Made by a program: the position numbers and the translations under genes. Below the pieces are notes generated by a model. That model ran no database searches, was not told the origin of the DNA, and worked only from the letters and a program-made list of their open reading frames with translations. From the NCBI GenBank assembly GCA_900314865.1, contig OMWW01000005.1, forward strand, positions 48,805-112,804: 64,000 nt of DNA. Direction: 5' to 3'. Each line of letters opens with the position of its first letter. Positions within the stretch are counted from its first letter, which is position 1. Positions 28,154-37,166 of the stretch are shown here, piece after piece. Origin of the DNA: an uncultured Erysipelotrichaceae bacterium. GTDB taxonomy: Bacteria; Bacillota_I; Bacilli_A; RFN20; CAG-826.

Positions 28154-28507
28154 CTACTTAAGCTTTGTAAAATAAGGACAAGCTTTCCTTCCTTCTATAG
28201 TCAACAAACCCTTTTTATCTAGTTCAATACAAAGCTTAATATTTGTGTCTGTCCAGTGTGAGTTTTTCTTTCTTGGAGAAAACCTTTGCACTAAGACACC
28301 GTCAATATTTCTAAGTGTGGAATCAATCCACCCAAAGCATAAAGCAGCTTTAACAGCTTCGTAATAACTTAAAATGTTTAAACATTTTTCTGGTTTTTGT
28401 CTAGACACTCTGACAAATAATTCCTTTTCCTTACTAGCGTGTTCTTTTAACCAAAAATACATTTCATCAAAGCTTTTAAAATCGAGATACAAAATATCAG
28501 TTTTCAC
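28154..28507 (-). CDS. YdeI/OmpD-associated family protein, short form
   Basis: A 117-residue protein matching the N-terminal half of the YdeI family. It has the FWLKEHASKEKELFVRV start, YYEAVKAALCFGWIDS, and a QRFSPRKKNSHWT segment, all typical of the family. Usual members have about 190 residues; this one stops after KKGLLTIEGRKA. No continuation is seen in the following ~170 bases in other frames. Some YdeI proteins are linked to peptide or bacteriocin resistance. It is either a natural short form or a truncated gene. Confidence 0.7.
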   Translation of the reverse strand: MKTDILYLDFKSFDEMYFWLKEHASKEKELFVRVSRQKPEKCLNILSYYEAVKAALCFGWIDSTLRNIDGVLVQRFSPRKKNSHWTDTNIKLCIELDKKGLLTIEGRKACPYFTKLK

Positions 28508-28520
28508 TCACTCATAATAA

Positions 28521-28552
28521 CAAAAAACAGTACCGATTTGTATCGATACTGT
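28521..28552 (-). terminator. Terminator after the 1150-residue surface protein gene
   Basis: On the minus strand ACAGTA...TACTGT with an inner TCGAT/ATCGG pairing, followed by TTTTTT. It closely resembles the hairpins at 34230-34260 and 39424-39455. Confidence 0.65.
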
Positions 28553-28669
28553 AGTTAACGATTGGTTAAGTGAACCTATTTTAGCAGAAGAAAACCACCG
28601 TAAACTTTATAGATTTTGAGATATTTTTCGAGCATCCCACTCTAGACCACTCAAGATTTTAGAGAGCAA

Positions 28670-31600
28670 TTATTTTTGTTTTCTCTTTTTAAGATATAAA
28701 GCAACACCAAGTGCTAATGCACTAGTAGCAGCAATAGAGATAGCAATAATCATAATGTTGCTACCTTCACTACCCATAATGGAACCTAATCTGCCATTAT
28801 AGAGGTTTGAACTTTGAATATCTTTTTCTAAGAAGTTATATCCTTCTCCTAAGAGGTTGCCGTATTTACCAGCAATATATTCATATTTTTCAACAAACTT
28901 AGCGATCTCATTATTAGTGTCATGAATTGTCGCAGCTTTTAAGATATTTTGAACTTGTTCTGGTAATTCACCAAATGCCTCGACTTGTTCTCCCCAAGCA
29001 GAGACTAAAGCTGCAGATGGAGTAATATCTGTATTGTTATAAACACAAACTTCTTCCATAGCATCATTAAAGCTTTTAGCAAATTCTTCGGCGTCAGCAT
29101 TATAACCACCTAATTCAGCGTATCTAGCTTCTGCTGCAAGTAAAGTTTCATAATTCGGAACACTTAATTTATCTTCGCTATCTAAAGCATCACAAGCTTC
29201 TCTAGCAGCCTTAATAGCTTCACCACTATTAATGTTTACTTCTCCAATTTCGCTAATTTTAGCATAAGCATTATCCATAGCGTCTTCTCTTAGATTTCTA
29301 AATAAATATACCTTATAACCAAAAGAAGAGAGTGTAGGTTGACCAACGAATGCTAAGGTTTCTTGGTCTAAATCGTCATAAAAGTCTAACACCTTTTGAA
29401 TTGCCTCTTTACTATCTGGATAACTAACTTCATCGCCAACAGCTTCAATCAAAGCGATTAATTCATCCGCTTGCGCCTTTTTATTTACTAGTTCGCTATA
29501 TCTAGCTTCTGCTGCTTCTAAAGTCGAATAATTGGTAATTAAAGATTTATCTTCTTCAGGCAATAAATCATAAGCGTTTCTGGCCGCTGTAATTTTATCT
29601 TTACTATCTGGATAACTAACTTCTCCAATATCATCGATCATATTGATGATTTCTTGCAAATTATCATTCAATTTCCATTTAGCGTTAAAAACTTTATCAC
29701 CAGTAGTTTCACCTTTAGTAATAGTGACTTCTTTTGAACAATTAGTAATATCATCTTCGTACCATCCTTCAAATTCACATCCATGTTTAGTTGGATTATT
29801 CAAAGTAAATGTTTCTGTAGTATCGTCAATTAATGTTGGATTAGGAGTTGAAACTATACCTCCATTTAGATTATAAGTAATTGAATAAACAGTTACGGTT
29901 TCAGGATTTCTATCAAAAAAGTCAATATAACTAAGATTTATTCCATTTTTATAAAATTTGCCAACGATATAATCATATATTTTAACGGTCCTTTCAACAG
30001 AATCGCCTTTTTCGTTAGCGGGAGCATTTTTTAATGCATATTTAGAATGGGAAGATAAAGCATCATATTCATTTTTTAATCTTTCCCAAGACCATCCTTC
30101 ATCAAAGGTTGGTTCATTACTAGAATCACAAGATACAACTTCTAAAAATTTATCAGCATAGTTAAATAATTCCGATTGGTCCCAAGTCCATGTAGCTGTA
30201 ATATAAGTGTCTTTAGTTATAGTAATCGTTTCGCCAGGATTTCTAGTAAACACATTATCACTAGTAACAATTTGCCAATTATTAAAAGTACAAGCACTTG
30301 TTTCTGGAGGGAATGTATCACTAGAAGGAAGTGTGTAAACTAAACCATAATCAACAGCTTCAGAACTTATATCTCCTATTCCACAGCCTGGATCAAGGGT
30401 GAGAATCGGTCTAATTTCAGGAGTTAATGTGATATTAGCAAAAGGATTCAAAGCAGTTTTTGTATAAGTTCCAACACCATATCTAACGACATTGGCCGCG
30501 TCAATAAAAGGGTTTTCCATTATCAAATTTATTTCGCTGGTATTATAAAAACTATTACTAAAAATACTAAATGGCTTTTTTGGGTCATCATATCTTAGTC
30601 TGATAGTTGCTGTGTGTGAGCCGTATCCACTTTTTCCACAGCCAATTCCATCTGAATCAGTTCCTGCTGTTGCTGTAATATTGCCACCGGAAATCGTTAT
30701 ATTTCCCGCAGCACCCTTGCCACCGCCAATTCCAGCACCACTTGCTCCGCCTGTTGCGTTAATGGTGCCACCTGATATGTTAATAGTAGGATATTCTTCA
30801 CAGTGGCCTCCGCCAATACCTGCGGCATTTTCTCCACCAACTGCTGTAATATTTGCGGAACCACTTATGTTGATAATAGTGCCACCATCATTATCAGCAG
30901 CTCTATATCCGCCTCCGATGCCAGCACCACCATAACCACCTTCAGCACTCTCTATCGTGCCACCGGAAATATTGATGGTACTTCCAGGAGCACCTTCACC
31001 GCTTCCAATTCCAGCACCACCAGTAACAACTGTTTCCCATAAAACTTCAGTATAGTCAGTTCCACCAACAGCCCTCTTTATTGTGCCTCCGGAAATATTG
31101 ATTGTTCCATAACCATATTCTCCTCCACCTATTCCCGCAGCATCTACTCCTCCAAAGGCAGTTATATCTCCACCGGTAATTGTAATAGTTCCGTTTGCTG
31201 TGGCGGAATCAAAATCGCCACTTCCTATAGCGGCCGCATATTTTCCACCAAGAGCTTGGATAGTCCCACCATGGATCTCAATATTTTCAAATCTTCCATC
31301 TTCGCCACTTCCAATACCAGCGCCATCTTCTAGGCCATCACTATATATTGTTCCACCGTAGATTTTAATGTTGCCGCTATTGCCTTTATATCCACCGCCA
31401 ATTCCAGCGGCATTTTTTCCACCTGTGGCAGATACGTATCCACCATATATAGTTATGTTTGTAGCAGAGCCGTTTTCACCGCCTCCAATACCTGCACCAT
31501 CATCACCATTATAACTACCATTAACATGTATATCTCCGTCATATATTGTGATATCGCCACTGTTACATCCCTCGGAGCCTCCAATACCTGCGGCATTATC

Positions 31601-32122
31601 TCCACCATAAGCGTAAATAGTACAACCATGGATGTTAATCGTTCCGGATTTGCTGTCCCCCTTTTGGCCACCAATTGCGGCACCATAATAAGGGTGTTCC
31701 CCGGCAGATATTACGCCAGTTCCTTCAGGTCCTCCATAAATATTTAATGTCGCTCCTTCTGGTACATGAATTCCGGTAGTAAGACGCCACATATGTCCAT
31801 CGTTAATGATAAGATTAGCTACGCCCCTTATACCCATTAAAGCAGGGGCTGTGCTTCCTTCTCCCCAATAGTACCAATTGCCATCACCTAAATAATCCTG
31901 TGAATTGACACGAGTGGCTAAGACTTCATTATTTATCTTTTTAACACATTTTTCTTCTTCATCCCATTCACAATAAACGTAAGAAACATAGTTAGCAACA
32001 TCTGCTTTTACTTGTATAGTTTTTGAAATAGAAAAAATATTCGAAGAAATTAAGCCAAGATTAATACCAGCACCAAGAATAAAGAAAGAAATTATAGCTG
32101 TAGGCATCCATATTTTTTTCAT
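28670..32122 (-). CDS. Giant repeat-bearing surface protein
   Basis: A 1150-residue exported protein. It has an N-terminal signal or anchor (residues 8-40), then residues about 80-530 made of imperfect ~25-30-residue repeats with the consensus GxINISGGTI-x-A-x-GG-x-GAGIGGG, predicted to form a right-handed beta-helix. An InlB/Listeria-Bacteroides-type repeat follows at about 745-812 (ITYNLNGG...GWYED...AKW). Then come three to four ~60-residue helical repeats (about 820-1010, SYPDSK-x6-A-x3-Y). The C-terminus is a membrane helix at about 1120-1143 with a KKRKQK tail. There is no LPxTG. Such proteins are usually adhesins or glycan binders. It is monocistronic. Confidence 0.8.
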   Translation of the reverse strand: MKKIWMPTAIISFFILGAGINLGLISSNIFSISKTIQVKADVANYVSYVYCEWDEEEKCVKKINNEVLATRVNSQDYLGDGNWYYWGEGSTAPALMGIRGVANLIINDGHMWRLTTGIHVPEGATLNIYGGPEGTGVISAGEHPYYGAAIGGQKGDSKSGTINIHGCTIYAYGGDNAAGIGGSEGCNSGDITIYDGDIHVNGSYNGDDGAGIGGGENGSATNITIYGGYVSATGGKNAAGIGGGYKGNSGNIKIYGGTIYSDGLEDGAGIGSGEDGRFENIEIHGGTIQALGGKYAAAIGSGDFDSATANGTITITGGDITAFGGVDAAGIGGGEYGYGTINISGGTIKRAVGGTDYTEVLWETVVTGGAGIGSGEGAPGSTINISGGTIESAEGGYGGAGIGGGYRAADNDGGTIINISGSANITAVGGENAAGIGGGHCEEYPTINISGGTINATGGASGAGIGGGKGAAGNITISGGNITATAGTDSDGIGCGKSGYGSHTATIRLRYDDPKKPFSIFSNSFYNTSEINLIMENPFIDAANVVRYGVGTYTKTALNPFANITLTPEIRPILTLDPGCGIGDISSEAVDYGLVYTLPSSDTFPPETSACTFNNWQIVTSDNVFTRNPGETITITKDTYITATWTWDQSELFNYADKFLEVVSCDSSNEPTFDEGWSWERLKNEYDALSSHSKYALKNAPANEKGDSVERTVKIYDYIVGKFYKNGINLSYIDFFDRNPETVTVYSITYNLNGGIVSTPNPTLIDDTTETFTLNNPTKHGCEFEGWYEDDITNCSKEVTITKGETTGDKVFNAKWKLNDNLQEIINMIDDIGEVSYPDSKDKITAARNAYDLLPEEDKSLITNYSTLEAAEARYSELVNKKAQADELIALIEAVGDEVSYPDSKEAIQKVLDFYDDLDQETLAFVGQPTLSSFGYKVYLFRNLREDAMDNAYAKISEIGEVNINSGEAIKAAREACDALDSEDKLSVPNYETLLAAEARYAELGGYNADAEEFAKSFNDAMEEVCVYNNTDITPSAALVSAWGEQVEAFGELPEQVQNILKAATIHDTNNEIAKFVEKYEYIAGKYGNLLGEGYNFLEKDIQSSNLYNGRLGSIMGSEGSNIMIIAISIAATSALALGVALYLKKRKQK

Positions 32123-32263
32123 AGTGTCGCTCCTAAAATAAAATTTGTATTTTCAAATATTATTTTATTTGAAGAACCACCTTAGTCAAGAATAAATTAA
32201 TAGAATTTTTGGGGCTTACACGATAGCTTTGATAAACAAAGCAAACAATAGAATTATGGAATT

Positions 32264-32286
32264 TAAAAGCCCACCCAAGTGAGCTT
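32264..32286 (-). terminator. Terminator after the DUF6273-like gene
   Basis: On the minus strand AAGCTCAC-TTGG-GTGGGCTT, an 8-bp stem with one G-T pair, then a short T-tract, about 30 bases after the stop codon at 32315. Confidence 0.6.
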
Positions 32287-32314
32287 TATATTTTTTTGAT
32301 TATTGCTTTGTGAA

Positions 32315-33487
32315 CTACGCAATCTTGATTATGAGAGCTGCACGTACACTGCCGTACGTGGCGTCGACATAGGTGGCGCCGGCATTGTCATAGTAGAGGC
32401 TGCCATCGTAGTCAACATAACATGCGACGTAGGAGCTGTCGCTGCTAGGAGAACGAGTCCAATAAATGTTGGTATATAAGTGGGGCGAAACAGTACTACA
32501 CCAAGCACCTCTCGCTCTTGCCCAGTCAGTAGTTTTGCAATATCTTGTATCGGTTGAGTCTTCCGAAGTTGAGAATCCATAACTGGAGTTGATATAATCC
32601 TGATAACTTGGCAAGAACACTTTGTCTTGGGTGTTATTGCAAGCATACGAATTATTAGTTGAATCAGTTGTGCCAGCACTGTTATCCACTATCGTGGTTT
32701 GAATATAACTTTTACCCAAGGCGAATGCTGAATAATAGAAATCATTATTAAGCCATGTACGGATGTCACTATATTCATAATTATTGGCATAAACAGTCTT
32801 GTCACCAAAAATTGTCCTACTAGAAGTTGAATTGTAGTAGCAATGGGCATCTAACAAGACGCTCGAGAGGATGTAATATTCACCATTGCTATTTGCAAGG
32901 ATATTCCAAGTAATTGGTTCGCATTTAAACCAATAGGTGGTTCCGCTTTTGATCGTTGTTCCGTTATCAAATGTATAGAATGATTTAAAGGGAGTCGCAC
33001 TTAATTTAGCGTAATATTCGTTATTATATAAATACCATCCATTAGATTCTGGTGCTAATGCATTAAGAGCAGAAACTAGAGATGAATCGTTCACGTTCTT
33101 TTGAGGATATAAGCCATAGGTAACAGTTTTATTTTTAGTAGAAAACATTGGCGTGATGCCTAAACTTTCGTTTCCGCTTGGAACATATCTATCGTCATCA
33201 CATGTTAGAGTGGCAAATGAATCATAAGTTGAGAAATCACGTTCTAAACATGTAACTCCTGGATCACTAAATTGATGTGTAGCGCATCCATCAGCGCTAC
33301 TAGCCCAAAACTCTTTACTACCATGAGTGGTTTCATCAGGTTCAACGGTGGCATAATGATACCAAACCTCATCATTCGTAGCGAAAACAGATGAACTATT
33401 TAGGCCATCATTAATAACTAAAACAGCACCAGCGATAGCAATCATTGATGTTACAGTAACAGATAATAGAATTTTCTTTTTATTCAT
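32315..33487 (-). CDS. Exported DUF6273-like protein with a variable-type C-terminus
   Basis: A 390-residue secreted protein, starting at the ATG of MNKKKILLS (33487), which has GAAGG 9 bases upstream. Residues 5-30 form a signal or anchor. The second half matches the DUF6273 pattern: PITWNILANSNGEYYILSS, then DIRTWLNNDFYYSAFA, DKVFLPSYQDY, YWTRSPSSDSSYVACY, ending in SVRAALI, a C-type-lectin/FGE-like arrangement. The last third is Tyr/Ser/Asp-rich, and between 32348 and 32446 codons switch to C-ending triplets, unlike the AT-ending codons upstream. This is the pattern expected of a retroelement-diversified region. The gene is monocistronic and divergent from the TetR gene. Confidence 0.7.
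   Translation of the reverse strand: MNKKKILLSVTVTSMIAIAGAVLVINDGLNSSSVFATNDEVWYHYATVEPDETTHGSKEFWASSADGCATHQFSDPGVTCLERDFSTYDSFATLTCDDDRYVPSGNESLGITPMFSTKNKTVTYGLYPQKNVNDSSLVSALNALAPESNGWYLYNNEYYAKLSATPFKSFYTFDNGTTIKSGTTYWFKCEPITWNILANSNGEYYILSSVLLDAHCYYNSTSSRTIFGDKTVYANNYEYSDIRTWLNNDFYYSAFALGKSYIQTTIVDNSAGTTDSTNNSYACNNTQDKVFLPSYQDYINSSYGFSTSEDSTDTRYCKTTDWARARGAWCSTVSPHLYTNIYWTRSPSSDSSYVACYVDYDGSLYYDNAGATYVDATYGSVRAALIIKIA
32348..32446 (-). other. Candidate DGR variable region
   Basis: 33 codons at the 3' end of the DUF6273-like gene. 23 of them end in C, mainly TAC, GAC, AGC, GGC, GCC and ACC, in a genome where third positions are usually A or T. Each of these can derive from an AAC template codon by adenine substitution. 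No reverse transcriptase or template repeat is in the window, so the assignment is an inference. Confidence 0.4.
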
Positions 33488-33555
33488 ATTTACAAGCCTT
33501 CTTTGGTGTTTATTAGAAATAAAAATATAGCGAATAATACTTATAATCAAGAAAA

Positions 33556-33589
33556 ATAGTTTTAAACTATACTTTCAAATATTCAAAGT
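33556..33589. promoter_or_regulatory. Tandem palindromes between the DUF6273-like and TetR genes
   Basis: A perfect 15-bp palindrome ATAGTTT-T-AAACTAT (33556-33570) directly followed by the imperfect palindrome ACTTT...AAAGT (33571-33589), in the divergent intergenic region. This is the typical position for a TetR-family operator. Confidence 0.45.
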
Positions 33590-33635
33590 AAAGTTATTGA
33601 TGTATAATAAGCAAAAAATAAGGGCAAATATAGAT

Positions 33636-34223
33636 ATGAGAGATATTGATAAAACTAAAAAAGAATTTGAGAAATCATTATTCAAACTATTATCGAAAAA
33701 GAACTATCACGATATTACAGTTAACGAGATATGTTCTTTAGCTAATAAAACAAAGATGACTTTTTATCACTATTATAAAGATAAAGATAATTTATTAGCG
33801 TTAGCTTCCATCAATTTAATTAACGAAGAATATAATGATGCATATAGAAAAATATTAAGAAAAGAAACCGATCAAGAAGAAATCGAATACCAATCGATAT
33901 TGGCTACTTACGAATGGGTAGCAAAGCATTATAAACAAATCCAAAACCTCATCCATGAAGGTGATACATTTCCAATGGAAATATTTAAAAACGCTTTATC
34001 TAATAACTATAGTAAATATATAACTGAGACGATTAAAACTGTTGACTATGATGTTCCTAGTGATTATTTATCGATATTCTTCTTTGAAGGATTATATGGT
34101 TCGTGCCTATATTACGCTGAGCAATTAAAAAATAAAAAAGATAAGAAAAAAGTTAAAGAGGATATCAAAAAGCTTAGCCGTTTCTGGGCCAAACTTATCG
34201 TATTAGTCACAAAGGAAAACTAG
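33636..34223 (+). CDS. TetR/AcrR-family transcriptional regulator
   Basis: A 195-residue repressor-type protein. The N-terminal HTH spans about residues 1-50: TKKEFEKSLFKLLSKKNYHD, then ITVNEICSLANKTKMTFYHYY. This lacks the usual Gly in 'AGVS' but keeps the TFYHYYKDKDNLL helix. The C-terminal ligand domain is all-helical. I prefer ATG 33636 (MRDIDKTK); the frame is also open from ATG 33600, adding 12 residues. It is divergent from the DUF6273-like gene over a shared operator-like region, so it may control that gene and itself. Confidence 0.78.
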   Translation: MRDIDKTKKEFEKSLFKLLSKKNYHDITVNEICSLANKTKMTFYHYYKDKDNLLALASINLINEEYNDAYRKILRKETDQEEIEYQSILATYEWVAKHYKQIQNLIHEGDTFPMEIFKNALSNNYSKYITETIKTVDYDVPSDYLSIFFFEGLYGSCLYYAEQLKNKKDKKKVKEDIKKLSRFWAKLIVLVTKEN

Positions 34224-34250
34224 AGATAATAAAAAACAGTACTGACATTA

Positions 34251-34604
34251 TCAATACTGTTGTTTGCACTTGTCCTTGAACAATAATGCTGATACAAATG
34301 AAGGTTTTACCGATAGGTTGAAGAAGTCCTTTGATACAAAATCACTGAAGTGACAGAATCTAGATTTTCTTTCTACAAGGAAATTGAACGATGTTATGAT
34401 CTCTTGAAACTCTATTTTTATGGAATCTTTCTGCTTTTTGAACACTATATATCGATTTGGTTCGTGCGAATTACGTCTTATTTCCCTAGAAACCGAACTA
34501 GGTGATCTTCCTAATTCACTTGCTATTTGTCTTATCGAAACACCTTTGGCAAGTAGATGTTTGATGCTTATTCGCTCTTCTATGGTAAAATGTGAATAGC
34601 TCAT
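34251..34604 (-). pseudogene. IS30-family transposase remnant
   Basis: The first ~55 residues are the IS30 HTH_38 domain: FTIEERISIKHLLAKGVS, then RQIASELGRSPSSVSREIRRN. After PNRYIV the sequence no longer resembles IS30, and the DDE catalytic domain is missing (117 residues against ~320-350). It is therefore a truncated, inactive copy. No clear pair of terminal inverted repeats was found. Confidence 0.75.
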
Positions 34605-34712
34605 AAAGAACCTCCTGTAGATAAGTGTCGCAACTATATCTTACACCAGGATTGATATGAGCCTTTATTTTTGTCTAGAAGTGTTGCACTTGAACGGTAA
34701 ATTCACCAAGAC

Positions 34713-34747
34713 TAAAAAACAGGAACCTTAAATGATTCCTGTCTTTT
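34713..34747 (-). terminator. htpG terminator (possibly bidirectional)
   Basis: On the minus strand CAGGAA...TTCCTG forms a 6-bp stem followed by TTTTTT, about 80 bases after the htpG stop. The opposite strand also has a T-rich tail. Confidence 0.6.
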
Positions 34748-34756
34748 GGGTTTTTT

Positions 34757-34784
34757 GAAGTGTGTCCATTTTGGGGTTCACTTC
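34757..34784. mobile_element. Solo IS3-like terminal repeat remnant
   Basis: TGTCCATTTTGGGGTTCA at 34763-34780 resembles the TGxACCCCAAAAxTGGACA ends of IS3/IS150-type elements. It is flanked by GAAGTG and CACTTC, a 6-bp inverted repeat. No matching second end or transposase was found nearby. Confidence 0.3.
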
Positions 34785-34821
34785 ACTATCGGCCCGGTAT
34801 TAAGGTTAGTTGAATTATTTT

Positions 34822-36738
34822 TTATTTTTCAAAAGCTTTGACGATTAAAGAATTGAGCTTCTTTACAAATTCTTGCTTATTAGAAACATCATATCCCTCT
34901 AATAGCAAGGCTTCATCATATAAGACAGAAGCATAATTCTTAACCATCTCATCGTCTTGTTCAATACTAGCGAAAATTTTAAATAATTCATGTTCTGGGT
35001 TGAGTTCGAGAACTTTGATGGATTTAACATCTTCTCCCTCACCTTTTTCTTCATTGATTGTCTTTTCCATTTCCATGGATAATCCTTCTTTTGTGGAGAT
35101 ACAAACAGGAGAATCAACGAGTTTAGAAGAGATGATGACATCATCAACGTTCTCTTTTAGAGAATCTTTTAGATTATCTAATAATCTCTTATGTTCTGCG
35201 GTGACGGATTCCACTTTTTCTTTTTCTTCATTAGTTAATTCATCACTGCCTTCACTAGCGATAGATTTGAATTCTTTCTTATCGTATTCACGCACCATCA
35301 TGATAGCGAATTCATCAATCTTGTTATCAAATAATAAGACATCGATTCCTTGCTTTTTATATTTCTCTATCTGCGGTAATAGCTTAATGCTGTCGAGGTT
35401 ACTACCAGAAGCATAATAGATGTATTTTTGATCTTTTCCCATTTCTTCCACGTATTGTTTTAAGGAGATATATTTATCTTCTTGTTTTAAGGAATGAAAG
35501 ATGAGTAAATCATTTAATAAATCTTTTTTAAAGCCATAAGAAGAATAAATACCATATTTGATATGCTCACCAAACGATGACCAGAATTTGAGGTATTTAT
35601 CAAAGTCGCTATTCTTTAATTCTTTTAATTTATCAACAATCTTCTTTTCGACGTTATCTGCGATAGTTTTTAAAACTGGTGAAGTTTGTAAGATTTCACG
35701 GGAAATATTCAAATTAAAAGCGTCTGAATCCACTAAACCTTTAACAAACTTTAAATAATCTGGGATTAATTCAGGACATTTATCTTTAATGAATATTCCT
35801 TTGGAATATAATTGCAAACCTTTTTCGAAGTTTTCACTATATAAATTATATGGTTGATGAGAAGGAATGAATAATAAAGCGCTATAATCAACTTTACCTT
35901 CAATATTTAATTGAATAGATAATAATGGATCTTCATAATCGGAGAATTTACTCTTATAGAATTCATTTAATTCTTCTTGTTTAACTTCAGATTTATTCTT
36001 TTTCCAAAGTGGGACCATTGAATTTAGCGTTTCTAATTCTTTATATTCTTCATATTGGCCTTCAATTTCTTTACCATCTTTATCTAATTTTGGTTTAGAT
36101 TTAGTGACATTCATCATAATTGGATAACGAATATAATCGCTATATTTCTTCACCAATTCTTTAATTCGGTAATCAGATAAATAATCATCATAGTTATTTT
36201 CTTTTGTGTTCTTCTTTAAATGAAGGGTGATGGTTGTGCCAACATCTTCTTTATCACATTCTTCAATTGTGTAATTTTCTTTGCCATCAGAAACAAATCT
36301 ATGGGCTTTTTCATTTTCTTTTTTACTAGTTACTTCTACTTCTTCCGCAACCATAAAGGCACTATAAAAGCCAACGCCAAATTGACCGATAATATCGACA
36401 TCTTCTTTGTCTTTATTTTTCATCTTTTTGACGAATTCTTTACTGCCACTTCTGGCAATTGTGCCGAGATTTTTAATCATCTCGCTTTTATTCATACCAA
36501 TACCATTATCACTAATAGTGATAGTTCTATCTTTTTTATCATAAGATAAGTCAATTTTATATTCTTCTAAAGCTACCTTGCCATTGCTTGTTAAAGCGAG
36601 ATATTTTCTTTTATCAATCGCATCAGATGCATTAGAAATGAGCTCTCTTAAAAAGATCTCGGAATTGGAATATATCGAATTGATCATCAAGTTAAGTAAT
36701 TCTTTGCTTTCTGTTTCAAATTGCTTTGTTTCTTTCAT
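34822..36738 (-). CDS. htpG: Molecular chaperone HtpG (Hsp90)
   Basis: A 638-residue ATP-dependent chaperone. The N-terminal GHKL ATPase has ELISNASDAIDK, ITISDNGIGMNKSEM, GQFGVGFYSAFM and the GTTITLHLK end. The middle domain (SLVPLWKK-type segment, NLNISREILQ) and C-terminal dimerisation domain are complete, and the length is normal. It has a strong AAAGGAGG ribosome site. It is controlled by a sigma-A-like promoter between two CIRCE operators (36753-36827), so HrcA repression is expected, unlike B. subtilis htpG. Confidence 0.97.
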   Translation of the reverse strand: MKETKQFETESKELLNLMINSIYSNSEIFLRELISNASDAIDKRKYLALTSNGKVALEEYKIDLSYDKKDRTITISDNGIGMNKSEMIKNLGTIARSGSKEFVKKMKNKDKEDVDIIGQFGVGFYSAFMVAEEVEVTSKKENEKAHRFVSDGKENYTIEECDKEDVGTTITLHLKKNTKENNYDDYLSDYRIKELVKKYSDYIRYPIMMNVTKSKPKLDKDGKEIEGQYEEYKELETLNSMVPLWKKNKSEVKQEELNEFYKSKFSDYEDPLLSIQLNIEGKVDYSALLFIPSHQPYNLYSENFEKGLQLYSKGIFIKDKCPELIPDYLKFVKGLVDSDAFNLNISREILQTSPVLKTIADNVEKKIVDKLKELKNSDFDKYLKFWSSFGEHIKYGIYSSYGFKKDLLNDLLIFHSLKQEDKYISLKQYVEEMGKDQKYIYYASGSNLDSIKLLPQIEKYKKQGIDVLLFDNKIDEFAIMMVREYDKKEFKSIASEGSDELTNEEKEKVESVTAEHKRLLDNLKDSLKENVDDVIISSKLVDSPVCISTKEGLSMEMEKTINEEKGEGEDVKSIKVLELNPEHELFKIFASIEQDDEMVKNYASVLYDEALLLEGYDVSNKQEFVKKLNSLIVKAFEK

Positions 36739-36752
36739 AAACTAGCCTCCTT

Positions 36753-36779
36753 TTAGCACTTGAACTCTTTAACTGCTAA
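36753..36779. promoter_or_regulatory. CIRCE operator, proximal (HrcA site)
   Basis: TTAGCACTT-N9-AACTGCTAA, a CIRCE-type 9-9-9 inverted repeat (consensus TTAGCACTC-N9-GAGTGCTAA) with intact TTAGCA/TGCTAA arms. It lies between the transcription start region and the htpG ribosome site, where binding would block elongation. Confidence 0.8.
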
Positions 36780-36787
36780 CATATATG

Positions 36788-36815
36788 ATTTTACCAACTT
36801 TTAGCACTCTGTCAA
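36788..36815 (-). promoter_or_regulatory. htpG promoter
   Basis: On the minus strand TTGACA (36815-36810), 16 bases, TAAAAT (36793-36788). The -35 box falls in the spacer of the distal CIRCE. Confidence 0.75.
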
Positions 36816-36827
36816 CTAGATTGCTAA
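36801..36827. promoter_or_regulatory. CIRCE operator, distal (HrcA site)
   Basis: TTAGCACTC-N9-GATTGCTAA, one mismatch from the CIRCE consensus. It overlaps the -35 box of the htpG promoter. Confidence 0.87.
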
Positions 36828-37122
36828 TTTTTCTTCTTTTTATGGGATTATTAAGAAAAAGTACATTCGTGTACTTCGTTCTATTTTGTTATATTAAATT
36901 AATTCTTGATTGTCTTTTTCACACTTTTATAAGCCTACTAAAGACTAATAGATCAAATGTATCGTAAGCGTGCATCTAAGGTAGTTCAAGTCCTGTCAGC
37001 AATCTAAAAACTTTCATCAATGGTGTAGCAATTGAGGATTTTGATACATATTCTTCAGTTATTGCTTATCCACCATAATCTATGAAAGCCATCGAAAAAC
37101 ATTAAAAATGGGTAAAAATGCA
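36828..37122. other. Intergenic stretch with decayed coding sequence
   Basis: No intact gene. Two open stretches (around 36960-37010 and 37008-37070) read as short protein-like segments broken by stops, so this may be an eroded gene, but I recognise no family. Confidence 0.3.
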
Positions 37123-37154
37123 AGAAAAAAGACCTGATAATGAGTATCAAGTCT
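37123..37154 (-). terminator. Terminator downstream of the radical-SAM cassette
   Basis: On the minus strand AGAC-TTGATA...TATCA-GGTCT forms a ~10-bp stem with TTTTTT after it. Its distance to the adjacent TGGTTGCGG motif mirrors the terminator of tRNA-fMet at 39424-39455. Confidence 0.6.
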
Positions 37155-37166
37155 GTTCATATCGTT

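Noticed and set aside
34625..34710. Complete IS30 element ends
   Set aside because: TGCACTTG occurs on both sides but in direct, not inverted, orientation, so terminal repeats could not be established.
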